64,000 nucleotides of DNA. It comes from Agapanthus africanus. Taxonomy: Eukaryota > Streptophyta > Magnoliopsida > Asparagales > Amaryllidaceae. The stretch lies in the NCBI GenBank assembly GCA_030015575.1, contig CM057342.1, positions 259,990,867 to 260,054,866 on the forward strand, read 5' to 3'. How positions within the stretch are numbered: position 1 is the stretch's first letter; each line of letters begins with the position of its first letter. The notes under the pieces are model-generated. The model saw nothing but the letters and a program-made list of their open reading frames with translations, did no database searches and had not been told where the DNA came from. A program made the translations under genes and the position numbers. This document shows positions 54,147 through 64,000 of this stretch, in pieces.

Positions 54147-56037
54147 TGTTAGTGTATATGCCCTAGGGGCCATTATTGTATCATACTAGTTTGTATATTA
54201 CTTAATGGAAGCTTGGGATATTCACATGTATATAACAATCTTGCTAAACATGGTAGTATGCTACTTGGTTTCTTCTATCTTAATATGTGAGTATACGTAT
54301 TGATAGAGCTCTTAGGATCTTGCTTGACTACCGGCGTTGTGATGGCGGTCACACTAGTGGGGGCTGGGTAGTCTACAAGCACATCCTTATTCGGGTCCCT
54401 AGTCGTAGGATTATCGAGACAGGGTATCGATACTCCGGAGTAGACTAGTGTGTACGCTTCTCATCCCAGTTGGGGAGATGGTCTGTCCCACAGCCGTCAG
54501 TACGTCGTACTGGAGATAGTATGCAGGTGCTCGTTGGGTTACGGGTACACCGGACAGGACTCACAGGGAACTGTTGGTTGGTTTTATACCAGTCGTCAGT
54601 GAACAGTTCCCAGGTGACATGAGTACAGCATAGTCCGCAGACTTGACACTGCTACTTCGCCTCGAGTGTGTCCCACTGTTCTTAGATTACTACCCTACCA
54701 CGGCTCAAAGGAGTCGTGCAAACAGGTAGCAGTTGGGTGCAGTCCCGAGAACTTGGAGGCAGTGGCGGTTAGACAGGATTCGTCTCTCCCGGTATTGGGG
54801 GTTGATATCGCGCTGTGTCAGAGAGCCGTTACGCAAAGTCCCTGGCCAGGGCAAGCGAGATTTGCTGGTAGGTTCCAGTAGTTTCTCAGGGTGTAATGGG
54901 TTTCGCTCCGACACGACTTATACCGCTATTAGGGGACTGACGCTTGCCGCCCCCTAAGCCCGATATGCGATAGTCTTAGACGAACGGACCGGACTGTACG
55001 GAGATTGTCACATCAGACTCAGTAGGAGTTCGGATGGGTTTCCTCATCGGCCTTCTTATCGACATCTACCTGGGGACCGTTACGTACAGCTAGTGCCGCT
55101 TGCGGTCTGTGGTTAAACCCACTGCCAGCGTAGTAGTCGAGTCTCTAGAGTCCCATACAGAGAGTTTCCCTACTCCAGGCGAAACGATATAGAGGTCGTA
55201 TGGTTTTACGACAAGGGTTCGGACGCATACGTGTGTTTACACACGTACGACTTTCGGACAGTTTTTACCAGTCGGGTTTAGTTTAAGCCAGTTACTGGTA
55301 TCCGGTTATTGGATTTATACAGTCTAAAGTTTTTCAGTATTTTTGCGGAAAGGAGGGGCGTTCTCGTAATTGCGCGAGAAGCTTCTAGAAGATGGTGACT
55401 AAAGAGGTTTAGGTGGCATATACATTGAATGAGATTAGTGAGTCATATAGATGATTCATCCATGTCATTAATGCTTCATAATTGCTTAATGACTCATGGA
55501 GATGAATTACCACAAGATATTTATCAAGCATGGTTGTAAATCATTTTCTTTTCTTTTCTTGATATTACAAAATGCTTGATATATATTATGATAACTCATT
55601 CTTCTCACTTCATTATTATCTTCACCTTCTCTCTCCTCAAGCTCTCCCTCTTCAAACCCTAATCCTCCCATCTCATGTGTTGAGTACAAGGATTAGTTAG
55701 ACTAATTAAACCATAACCCTCACTCTATATCACCTAGCTTCTTTGATTAGCACTTAAAGAAAGTTGCCTCAAGTTTAGAGGCTAAGCTTGGAGTAAAGCT
55801 CTCGGGTGGATCGTCTACTACTTCGAGAAGGCCGAGGAGGAGGTGGAGTTCACAAAGACGAAGGACACGGTTCTTTAGGTATAATCCATTTACATAGTAG
55901 TTGTTAACTTCTATGTTTGATGTTAGTTATCATTTAGCTTCGATTCATGCGGTTAGTCGATGTTTAAGCAAAGAACAAGATCGTTTTTCATATTTCCGCC
56001 TCCCCGCAAGTCGTGGGGTGTTGTACATCGACTTACA
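54147..56037 (+). repeat. element C, 5' LTR
   Basis: 1891 bp, TGTTAGTG to ACTTACA. Perfect inverted repeat TACGTGTG/CACACGTA with TTTA loop at 55228-55247. 10-bp-arm inverted repeat GGGAACTGTT/AACAGTTCCC at 54566-54575 and 54602-54611. Confidence 0.95.
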
Positions 56038-56038
56038 G

Positions 56039-56050
56039 TGGTATCAGAGC
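56039..56050 (+). other. primer-binding site, element C
   Basis: TGGTATCAGAGC follows the LTR end after one base. Complementary to the 3' end of plant initiator Met-tRNA. Confidence 0.93.
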
Positions 56051-58052
56051 CTCGCTAAACAATAAATAACTTACTTGTAAATTTGTATGAATTTCGAACG
56101 GAAAAAACGAAACCGGAAAAGCCCGAAATCATGGTTTTCTGTCGAATTTTAAATGAAGTCCTAAAATTTTTCAGGGAGGTTCAGAAAGCTTAAAAAGACA
56201 GTATAAGAACACCCAAGAAATTTGGGCCCCTGAATCGCCTAAAGAGCCGCGGAACCGCAGCGGATCGCACCGATCCGCCGCGCTTCCGCCGCCGAATTGG
56301 CGATTCAGGAACCCAAATTTCCTGTGTTGCTTCTCTGTGATATTTGGTATTTTCTGGAAGTTTTTATTTTTGCTCAGGTTTCAGATTTACAGAGAAGTAT
56401 TGGAGAAAAATTAGAAGTGTTTAATCAATCGAAATTATACAGTATTTGCTTGATGGATTATATCTGTGTTTGTATAATGTGTTCGTAAACCTCCCCTAAC
56501 TGCTAGTATGTCGGTTGGTAGGGGGTTGCATATTTCTGTAATGGTTTTTACTGTTTGTGGATATGAACTGTGTTGGACTGTTGTGATGATTAGCCGGGGT
56601 TATGTGATGGGTTATTATTTAATTTATTTGATGTAAATGTAATTTGTTGTAATATTATTTTGCAGGGCACATCCAGGTTGCAGTTGTAGCCACCGTTGTA
56701 TTATTTCATTTTACTGTTTTTGCTCCTAGGACAGACCCAAGGTGGGGTGCACAAACTGCCGGGCGGGTAGTTTGCCGTACCCGTTGGGGTCTTGGGTGGG
56801 GTAATGGCTATTCATCACAACTGTGTAATCCGTCTTTTGTTGCAGGCTCAAAACAAACACGGATTGCTTGCAAATCCAATAAAGTTCATCTGTGATCTGG
56901 AATGCCTATTATTGCGTCTGACGAATGTACAATATCTATATATGATAGCTATTTAGACGTCACTTATGTTTTACACCCGCGCTAGCCCAGCCCCCGCTCT
57001 GTCGTTAGTTAAGTAACCTAACGGGTGATGACGGGACCCCGTGGCGAATGCGGATGGCATAAGAGGACGTTGTATTTTCGTTGTTTTCTGCAATGATAGG
57101 TTAATGATGGGACGCATTATTTATAATGCAAAGAAAATAAACCAAAAGTTAATCGTTGGAACAATTTAAAAGAAACCACTCGGTTAATTTTAAAAACAGA
57201 TATTTTTAAATGCGGAGCTTTAACCACTCCTTTTAAAAACTATCAGGTTCCTTCGGTTATATCAAGTTCACTACGTTCACGGTTTCGCCAAAACCATTCG
57301 TAGCCCTCCATCATTTCATTTGGGTATTCAGTAGTATTCAAGCTATGCATTTTGGCCAAAGTCAAGGCATAGTGTTTGGTAGCTGCTGGGTTTTCATTTG
57401 TTGCATAAGATAGATGAGTTGGTTTGGGACAGTCGTATTATCATTTGACCAAAGTCAGGGGTATATACGGATGGGTTCAAATTGACAAGATAATGACGGG
57501 TAGAACTTGACATGTGACTTATGACATTTTGACCAAAGTCAAGGACATAAGAGCATGGGGCAAAAACTTATATCGGGAATTTCTAAAGAAACTGAAATTT
57601 GCAAAGTGATGCATACCATTTGGAGTTTGATGAATGTTGGTAGCATTCCTTCAACATTATCATACGATGATATTTGGATCCCGATCCTACTGTGAGTATA
57701 TGCTACTTATCAGGAGATTCGTCACTTAACGATCAATGCTATAAACCAAGTAGGTGTCCAGAAAGGTGTCAGCGGGGTTACGCCCCCAGAGAAAAGAGGT
57801 TATTTAATTAAGGAACTTCGCGAAAGCGTTGGAAAACCTCCCTCGAAGTATCGACACTAGCCTGGCTGAACGGTTAAGCAAGAATTGTACAGTGAGAATA
57901 GTCCTGGCTAATTCTTCTTTTATGGTTTGAGGAAGGATTCGAGAAACAGTGGGAGCCATCCAGTTTAGATAAACTAAAAACCACTCTAAACTTGCAAGAG
58001 CATCATGCTAAAGAGTTTTCTTCTCTCTCTCCTAATTGCAGCGACCCTGAAA
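56051..58052 (+). other. element C leader
   Basis: Two kilobases without a conserved ORF. Landmarks: the CGTTAG...CTAACG dyad (57003-57023), GAATGCGGATGGCAT (57047-57061), and three TTGAC-type dyads (57352-57365, 57445-57458, 57529-57542), the third with perfect arms around CAAA. Also an inverted repeat near 57628-57662 (AATGTTG/CAACATT) and the CT-rich tract ending TTGCAG at 58041. The duplicated CCTTCACCGG block found in the leaders of E1, D1 and D2 is absent here. Long leaders in this type carry packaging and dimerisation signals (family knowledge). Confidence 0.8.
58015..58041 (+). promoter_or_regulatory. polypyrimidine tract with splice-acceptor form before gag
   Basis: TTTTCTTCTCTCTCTCC, then TAATTGCAG, ending 11 bases before the gag ATG at 58053. 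The same arrangement is kept at homologous places in E1, D1 and D2. A spliced gag RNA is known for BARE-type elements; use here is inference. Confidence 0.5.
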
Positions 58053-59678
58053 ATGACTGGACTTAAGTTACTTTTAGAGAAAAATATACCGACAGGGCCA
58101 AACTATAAAGATTGGCTGCGGAATGTCAAAATGGCTTTGACCTATGACAAATTGGGATACGTCCTCACCGCTACGGCACCTGCTGTCCCTGGTCCCAAAT
58201 CCAGCAATGCGGATAAGAAAATCCGCAAAACCTGGGATTTAGATTGCGTGAAAGCCAAGTGCATCGTGCTTGCCTCAATGAACAATGAACATCAGAGGAG
58301 GCACGAGGATATGAACCTAGATGGCATATTTCTCCATACAAAGGAACTTTATGGAGAGCAATCTCGTATAGCAAGATACGAGACCTCTAAGAACTTGTTT
58401 CGAGCGAGGTTGGCTGTCGGGTCATCGGTAGGAGAACATGTCCTAAAGATGATCGGCTATATTGAAGAGCTCGCAGACCTTGGGACGACTTTGGATAATG
58501 AGCTCTATACAGACCTTATTCTCCAGTCCCTTCCTCACACCTACGCCCCGTTTATCCTGAACTTCAACATTCAAAGAAAAGAAGTTGAACTTCCGGAACT
58601 CCTGAACATGTTAAGGAGTGCAGAGGGCACCTTGCAGAAGACAAGGGAAACACCCGCTATGTTTGTTAGCGGTACATCTTCTTCCGGGTCCAAGGCAAGG
58701 GCCAAAGGAAGGAAGAAGAAGGCCGCCACCAAACCTAGAGGAGGTGTTAGTAAGGTGGGAGGGAAGGGAAAGAAAAAGTTTGCGGTACCGGTAGTTGGCC
58801 AGGATGAGTGCTTCCATTGTCACAGGAAAGGGCACTGGAAGAAGGATTGCAAGGCGTGGAACGCCAAGAACCAGGAACCGAAGCAAGCTGTGGTTTCGAC
58901 TTCAGGTGTGTTTGTAATTGAGAATTGTCTGTCGATCAACTCTACTTCCTGGGTATTGGATACCGGATCAGGATCTCATATTTGCAATTCATTGCAGGCA
59001 CTGAGAAACCGTAGAGTGCTGAAGGAAGGTGATATGACCCTAAAGGTTGCTAACGGAGGTAGCGTGGGAGCTGCGTCCGTCGGGGATTATCACCTAGGAT
59101 TGACGAGTGGACACATTTTGGTTTTACATAACTGTTTTTTTGTACCAAGCTTAACGTGTAATATCATATCAGTTTCCTTGTTATCAAATAAAGGTTATGA
59201 TTTCACGTTTGTAAGAGATGTTGTTAACATCCACCTAAATCATGGTTTGATTGGGTCCGGTACACTAAATAACGGTATATATGTTTTAAACCAACTCCAA
59301 ATTTTCAATGTCCAGAACACACTTAAAAGAAAGTCTCCAGATTTAAATAAAGCTTTCTTATGGCATTGTAGACTGGGTCACATCAATGAGAGAAGGTTGA
59401 CTAAGTTGCATAGAGAAGGATATTTGGACTCGTTCGAATATCAAACTTATGACACTTATCAATCTTGTCTCAAAGGAAAGATGACAAAGACTCCATTTAC
59501 TGGACATGGAGTAAGAGCGAGCGAGCTCTTAGGACTCATACACAGCGATGTATGTGGTCCAATGTCTACACATGCAAGAGCTGGTTTTTCCTATTTCATT
59601 ACTTTCACGGATGATTACTCAAGATACGGATTCATTTATCTGATGAAACATAAATCCGAGGCTTTTGAGAAATTCTGA
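58053..59678 (+). pseudogene. element C gag, protease, pre-integrase and integrase N-terminus
   Basis: 541 codons from the ATG after the CT tract (MTGLKLLLEKN) to an in-frame TGA. An upstream Met at 58005 is in frame but lies before the CT tract, so I prefer 58053. Gag (residues 1-270) has the copia gag fold region (NYKDWLRNVKMAL, LYTDLILQSLPHTY), a Lys-rich stretch and the knuckle CFHCHRKGHWKKDC (residues 253-266). Protease: WVLDTGSGSHIC with Asp at residue 303. Pre-integrase finger: HCRLGHI (His at 438) and CLKGK; the preceding ligand that is Cys in E1 is Tyr here (DTYQSC). The integrase first Asp is in HSDVCGP (residue 499). The TGA at 59676-59678 stands where E1 has AGA (Arg). Confidence 0.93.
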
Positions 59679-60935
59679 GAGTATAAGAATGAAGTAGAAA
59701 ACCAAACCGGCAAAAGTATCAAGACACTTAGATCTGATCGAGGTGGTGAATACTTGAGTGCCGAATTCCTAGGTTACCTAAAAGAGAAAGGAATTCTCTC
59801 TCAGCTTACTCCTCCATACACTCCACAGCATAATGGTGTATCGGAGAGACGGAATCGAACCCTATTGGATATGGTACGATCCATGATGAGTAATGCTGAG
59901 TTACCGCGATCTTTCTGGGGTTATGCGCTAGAATCAGCGGCATATCTTTTGAACAGGGCTCCTACCAAGACTGTGCTTACCACTCCATATCAGATGTGGA
60001 CTGGGAAGAAACCCCATCTTCAGCATATGAAGATTTGGGGATGTCCAGCTTTTGTTAAAAAGCAGCATGTGGACAAGCTCGAGGCACGATCAGTAAAATG
60101 TATGTTTGTGGGATATCCAAATAACTCCAAGGGATATTATTTCTATTACGCAGAGGAACAAAAGGTTTTTGTTTCTCGTAATGCCCATTTTCTAGAACAT
60201 CAGTTTTTAGAAAAGGAAATAAGTGGGAGCAAAATAGAACTGGAAGAAATTCCAGAACCACAAGCTGCTACTGAAAGTTTGGTAGAACCGGAAGTTCAAG
60301 AAGAACAGGACATTCCCGCACCCCTCCACAGGAGTAGTAGGCCGTCTCATTCGCCTGAGAGATACTACGGTTTTCTCATAGATGGGGATAGAGAGGATTG
60401 CATCATAGATGATGATGAGCCTACTGACTTCCAGCAGGCCATCCAGAGCGGCGACTCGGTACGATGGCTAGATGCAATGCGGACCGAAATGGAGTCCATG
60501 TACACCAACAAAGTATGGACTTTGGACTTTGCTCCAGATGGGGTAAAACCCATAGGATGCAAATGGATCTTCAAGAAAAAGATTGGTGTAGATGGACAGG
60601 TGGAAACCTATAAGGCTAGACTTGTTGCAAAGGGTTTTCGTCAAAGACCTGGTTTGGACTATGACGAAACTTTTTCTCCAGTGGCTATGCTCAAATCCAT
60701 TCGGGTCCTTCTTGCTATTGCTGCCTTCCATGATTATGAAATCTGGCAGATGGACGTAAAGACGGCTTTTCTAAATGGAAATTTAGAAGAGTGCGTCTAT
60801 ATGGATCAGCCAGAGGGTTTCAATCAGAGTGGGAGCAGCGGGAAAGTATGCAAGCTGCTTAAGTCCATTTATGGACTAAAGCAGGCATCGCGGAGTTGGA
60901 ACATCTATTTTGATGAGACAGTCAAAGAATATTGA
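59679..60935 (+). pseudogene. element C integrase catalytic core end and reverse transcriptase
   Basis: 418 codons in the same frame as the gag part, directly after the single TGA. The integrase second Asp is in LRSDRGGEY (codon 59736-59738) and the Glu in NGVSERRNRT (codon 59844-59846), 35 residues apart, the D-D35-E spacing. Then come the copia WGYALESAAYLLNRAPTK segment, an acidic linker and RT from QAIQSGDSVRWLDAM through KARLVAKGF, DYDETFSPVAML, QMDVKTAFLNGNLEE and SIYGLKQASRSWN. It ends at a TGA created by a one-base insertion in GTCAAAGAATATTGAC (E1 has AAAGAGTTTGAT). All visible catalytic residues are kept. Confidence 0.93.
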
Positions 60936-61995
60936 CTTTATCAAAAATCCAGATGAACCGTGCATATATAGTAAAGTTGTAGCCAGAAGTGTCGTATTCC
61001 TCGTCTTGTACGTGGATGACATTCTATTGATAGGAAATGACATTCCTATGCTACAATCTGTCAAAGGATTCTTATCACACAGGTTCTCCATGAAAGACCT
61101 GGGTGATGCCTCTTACATTCTGGGGATCCGGATCTATCGTGATAGATCCAAGAGGATGTTGGGACTTTCCCAGTCCAGGTATATCGACACTGTACTGAAA
61201 AGATTCAGTATGGAAGATTCTAAGCGCGGTAATCTACCGGCTTGTCACGGAATCACCCTCTCCAAAGAGATGTCTCCCAAGACTGATTTGGAAAGGGAAC
61301 GCATGTCTGTTATACCCTACGCTTCTGCGGTAAGCTCTATAATGTATGCGATGTTGTGCACCAGACCAGATGTAGCTTACGCACTGAGCGTGGTAAGCCG
61401 GTATCAGTCAGACCCAGGGAAGAAGCACTGGATAGCAGTAAAGAACATTCTCAAGTACCTGAGAAGGACTAAGGAGATGTTCTTGGTTTACGGCGGAAAA
61501 AACCTCAGGTTGGAGGCCTTTGCTGATTCCGGCTTCCAGAGTGATAAGGACGATTCCAAGTCCATGTCGGGTTATGTCTTTACCCTCGATGGAGGGGCGG
61601 TGTGCTGGAAGAGCTCCAAGCAGGACACCGTTGCTGACTCGACGATGGAAGCGGAGTATATAGCTGCTTGCGATGCCGCAAAAGAAGCAGTCTGGATGAA
61701 AAAGTTCCTAACAGAACTTCAGGTGGTTCCTACCATAGTTGATCCAATACCTCTGTATTGCGACAACAACGGAGCTATAGCTTTAGCAAAGGAACCAAGG
61801 TCCCATCAGAAGTCCAGACACATCTTAAGGCGGTATCACCTGATCAGGGAGATCATTGATCGTCAGGAGATCGAGGTACGGAGAGTTGCTTCTAAAGAGA
61901 ATATTGCTGATCCATTCACGAAGGCCCTACCTCAGATTCAGTTCGAGAGGCTACTCGAGATCATCGGTCTTCGATATGCCAGTACATGGCCCTAG
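60936..61995 (+). pseudogene. element C reverse transcriptase C-terminus and RNase H
   Basis: The frame continues in the +1 register from about 60930. Motifs: PDEPCIY, the RT active site YVDDILLIGND (Tyr codon 61009-61011), MKDLGDASYILGI, GLSQSRYIDTVLKRF, RTKEMFLVYGG, RNase H FADSGFQSDKDD, STMEAEYIAACDAAKEAVW, LYCDNNGAIALAKEP, HILRRYHLIREII and the terminal DPFTKALPQIQFERLLEIIGL. It stops with TAG at 61993-61995, one base before the PPT region, as is usual for copia pol. Only the upstream frameshift separates it from the rest. Confidence 0.93.
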
Positions 61996-62009
61996 TGCAA
62001 GTGGGAGAT
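61996..62009 (+). other. polypurine tract, element C
   Basis: TGCAAGTGGGAGAT precedes the 3' LTR TGTTAGTG. The same purine tract stands before the LTRs at 27455, 34903 and 44660. Confidence 0.9.
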
Positions 62010-63904
62010 TGTTAGTGTATATGCCCTAGGGGCCATTATTGTATCATACTAGTTTGTATATTACTTAATGGAAGCTTGGGATATTCACATGTATATAACA
62101 ATCTTGCTAAACATGGTAGTATGCTACTTGGTTTCTTCTATCTTACTATGTGAGTATGCGTATTGATAGAGCTCTTAGGATCTTGCTTGACTACCGGCGT
62201 TGTGATGGCAGTCACACTAGTGGGGGCTGGGTAGTCTACAAGCACATCCTTATTCGGGTCCCTAGTCGTAGGATTATCGAGACAGGGTATCGATACTCCG
62301 AAGTAGACTAGTGTGTACGCTTCTCATCCCAGTTGGGGAGATGGTCTGTCCCACAGCCGTCAGTACGTCGTACTGGAGATAGTATGCAGGTGCTCGTTGG
62401 GTTACGGGTACACCGGACAGGGCTCACAGGGAACTGTTGGTTGGTTTTATACCGGTCGTCAGTGAACAGTTCCCAGGTGACATGAGTACAGCATAGTCCG
62501 CAGACTTGACACTGCTACTTCGCCTCGAGTGTGTCCCACTGTTCTTAGATTACTACCCTACCACGGCTCAAAGGAGTCGTGCAAACAGGTAGCAGTTAGG
62601 TGCAGTCCCGAGCACTTGGACGCAGTGGCGGTTAGACAGGATTCGTCTCTCCCGGTATTGGGGATTGATATCGCGCTGTGTCAGAGAGCCATTACGCAAA
62701 GTCCCTGGCCAGGGCAAGCGAGATTTGCTGGTAGGTTCCAGTAGTTTCTCAGGGTGTAATGGGTTTCGCTCCGACACGACTTATACTGCTATTAGGGGAC
62801 TGACGCTTGCCACCCCCTAAGCCCGATATGCGATAGTCTTAGACGAACGGACCGGACTGTACGGAGATTGTCACATCAGACTCAGTAGGAGTTCAGATGG
62901 GTTTCCTCATCGGCCTTCTTATCGACATCTACCTGGGGACCGTTACGTACAGCTAATGCCGCTTGCGGTCTGTGGTTAAACCCACTGCCAGCGTAGTAGT
63001 CGAGTCTCTAGAGTCCCACACAGAGAGTTTCCCTACTCCAGGCGAAACGATATAGAGGTCGTATGGTTTTACGACAAGGGTTCGGACGCATACGTGTGTT
63101 TACACACGTACGACTTTCGGACAGTTTTTACCAGTCGAGTTTGGTTTAAGCCAGTTACTGGTATCCGGTTATTGGATTTATACAGTCTAAAGTTTTTCCG
63201 TATTTTTGCGGAAAGGAGGGGCATTCTCGTAATTGCGCGAGAAGGTTCTAGAAGACGGTGACTAAGGAGGTTTAGGTGGCATATACATTGAATGAGATTA
63301 GTGAGTCATATGGATGATTCATCCATGTCATTAATGCTTCATAATTGCTTAATGACTCATGGAGATGAATCACCACAAGATATTTATCAAGCATGGTTGT
63401 AAATCATTTTCTTTTCTTTTCTTGATATTACAAAATGCTTGATATATATTATGATAACTCATTCTTCTCACTTCATTATTATCTTCACCTTCTCTTTCCT
63501 CAAGCTCTCCCTCTTCAAACCCTAATCCTCCCCTCTCATGTGTTGAGTACAAGGATTAGTTAGACTAATTAAACCATAACCCTCACTCTATATCACCTAG
63601 CTTCTTTGATTAGCACTTAAAGAAAGTTAGTTGCCTCAAGTTTAGAGGCTAAGCTTGGAGTAAAGCTCTCGGGTGGATCGTCTACTACTTCGAGAAGGCC
63701 GAGGAGGAGGTGGAGTTCGCAAAGACGAAGGACACGGTTCTTTAGGTATAATCCCTTTACATAGTAGTTGTTAACTTCTATGTTTGATGTTAGTTATCGT
63801 TTAGCTTCGATTCATGCGGTTAGTCGATGTTTAAGCAAAGAACAAGATCGTTTTTCATATTTCCGCCTCCCCGCAAGTCGTGGGGTGTTGTACATCGACT
63901 TACA
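62010..63904 (+). repeat. element C, 3' LTR
   Basis: 1895 bp; the extra 4 bp is a TTAG-type duplication near 63628. ACGT palindrome at 63091-63110. Confidence 0.95.
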
Positions 63905-63909
63905 CCCAG

Positions 63910-64000
63910 CTGGGGCCATGGAGAGTCGTTCAAACGCCGACTTGTGTTTGAGTTGGGGCGCCTTCGAGACCACCACATTCGGCCTCTTGCCTTTCGAGAC
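63910..64000 (-). pseudogene. G gag, part upstream of the C insertion
   Basis: The minus strand is open without a stop from the window edge to the C border and joins in frame to 54146 after removal of one TSD copy. Residues just before the border include ERLSMAPAG. No domain is recognised in these 30 codons. Confidence 0.55.

Larger units (their letters stand above)
54147..63904 (+). mobile_element. Ty1/copia element C, nearly intact (9.76 kb)
   Basis: Complete plus-strand element: 5' LTR 54147-56037, PBS 56039-56050, leader of about 2 kb, gag-pol 58053-61995, PPT, 3' LTR 62010-63904, TSD CCCAG. LTR length, the TGTTAGTGTATATGCCCTAGGGGC start and the long leader resemble the Angela/BARE type. 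By eye the two LTRs differ by about 30 substitutions and one 4-bp indel (1.6%), the mark of a recent insertion. Only one in-frame stop and one frameshift break the polyprotein. Confidence 0.95.
49955..64000 (-). mobile_element. Ty3/gypsy derivative G, minus strand, split by C and cut by the window edge
   Basis: Left end TGTAGGGTG at 49955; the right end is outside the window. Its order on the minus strand is gag (64000-63905, then 54146-52643), a 30-bp tandem array, and a 3' region with hairpin arrays and 84-bp repeats. No pol motif lies between gag and the repeats, and the gag frame runs straight into a repeat monomer, so pol is missing. Gag knuckles of the CPYHRxxGHxxEDC kind occur in a class of plant gypsy elements, and tandem repeats in the 3' untranslated part are known for Tat/Ogre-type elements. 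The LTR borders are not resolved. Confidence 0.6.

Overview
The window looks like intergenic DNA from a large, transposon-rich plant genome, probably an angiosperm. I see no host gene, tRNA, rRNA or CRISPR array. Almost every base belongs to LTR retrotransposons nested in one another. The plant assignment rests on Ty1/copia polyproteins and LTR ends of the Angela/BARE type, on Ty3/gypsy elements with TGTAATACCC/TGTCACGCC-type ends and a GAGGACGAAATTT motif beside the polypurine tract, and on primer-binding sites of the TGGTATCAGAGC (initiator Met-tRNA) type. The species cannot be read from the window.

Layout, left to right. (1) Copia element E1 lies on the minus strand from the left edge to about 26204. 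Its RNase H, RT, integrase and protease remnants fill 1-3053, followed by a long leader, a PBS at 14360-14375 and a 5' LTR. Two sibling non-autonomous gypsy elements interrupt it in the same orientation. A (4214-12814, TSD GTTAG) sits in the leader and B (14921-25146, TSD CTAAC) sits in the LTR. (2) From about 26205 to 46367 lies a plus-strand array of a decayed copia family (D2: pol remnant, LTR, leader plus pol remnant, LTR). A younger complete copy, D1 (27471-36989, TSD GTGCC), landed 16 bp inside the middle LTR of D2. (3) A gypsy-like LTR, F, starts at 46368 inside the last D2 LTR. F is split by a minus-strand solo LTR, H (46792-48882, TSD GCATT), and at 49954/49955 by a further element, G. 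(4) G is a minus-strand gypsy derivative that runs past the right edge. It carries two arrays of hairpins with variable stems and a constant loop, 84-bp repeats, a 26-copy array of a 30-bp repeat, and a broken gag with CHHC-type knuckles. (5) Copia element C (54147-63904, TSD CCCAG) interrupts the G gag frame and is nearly intact. One stop and one frameshift break its gag-pol.

How the parts relate. C is the only copy with a recognisable full set of gag, protease, integrase, RT and RNase H. E1 lacks gag and has a mutated protease site. D1 and D2 share lesions in pol, yet D1 has LTRs that differ by only about 2% in the part I compared, so that lineage probably moved in trans. A and B carry only a gag C-terminal knuckle fragment and a conserved acidic ORF, so they too must depend on another element. 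The least ordinary signals are non-coding: families of short inverted repeats whose arms change together while the loop stays the same (G arrays at 50297-50512 and 51004-51218; the E1 TCAA-CAC-TTGA set; the ACGT palindrome in copia LTRs), and an intron-like segment in B that is missing from A.
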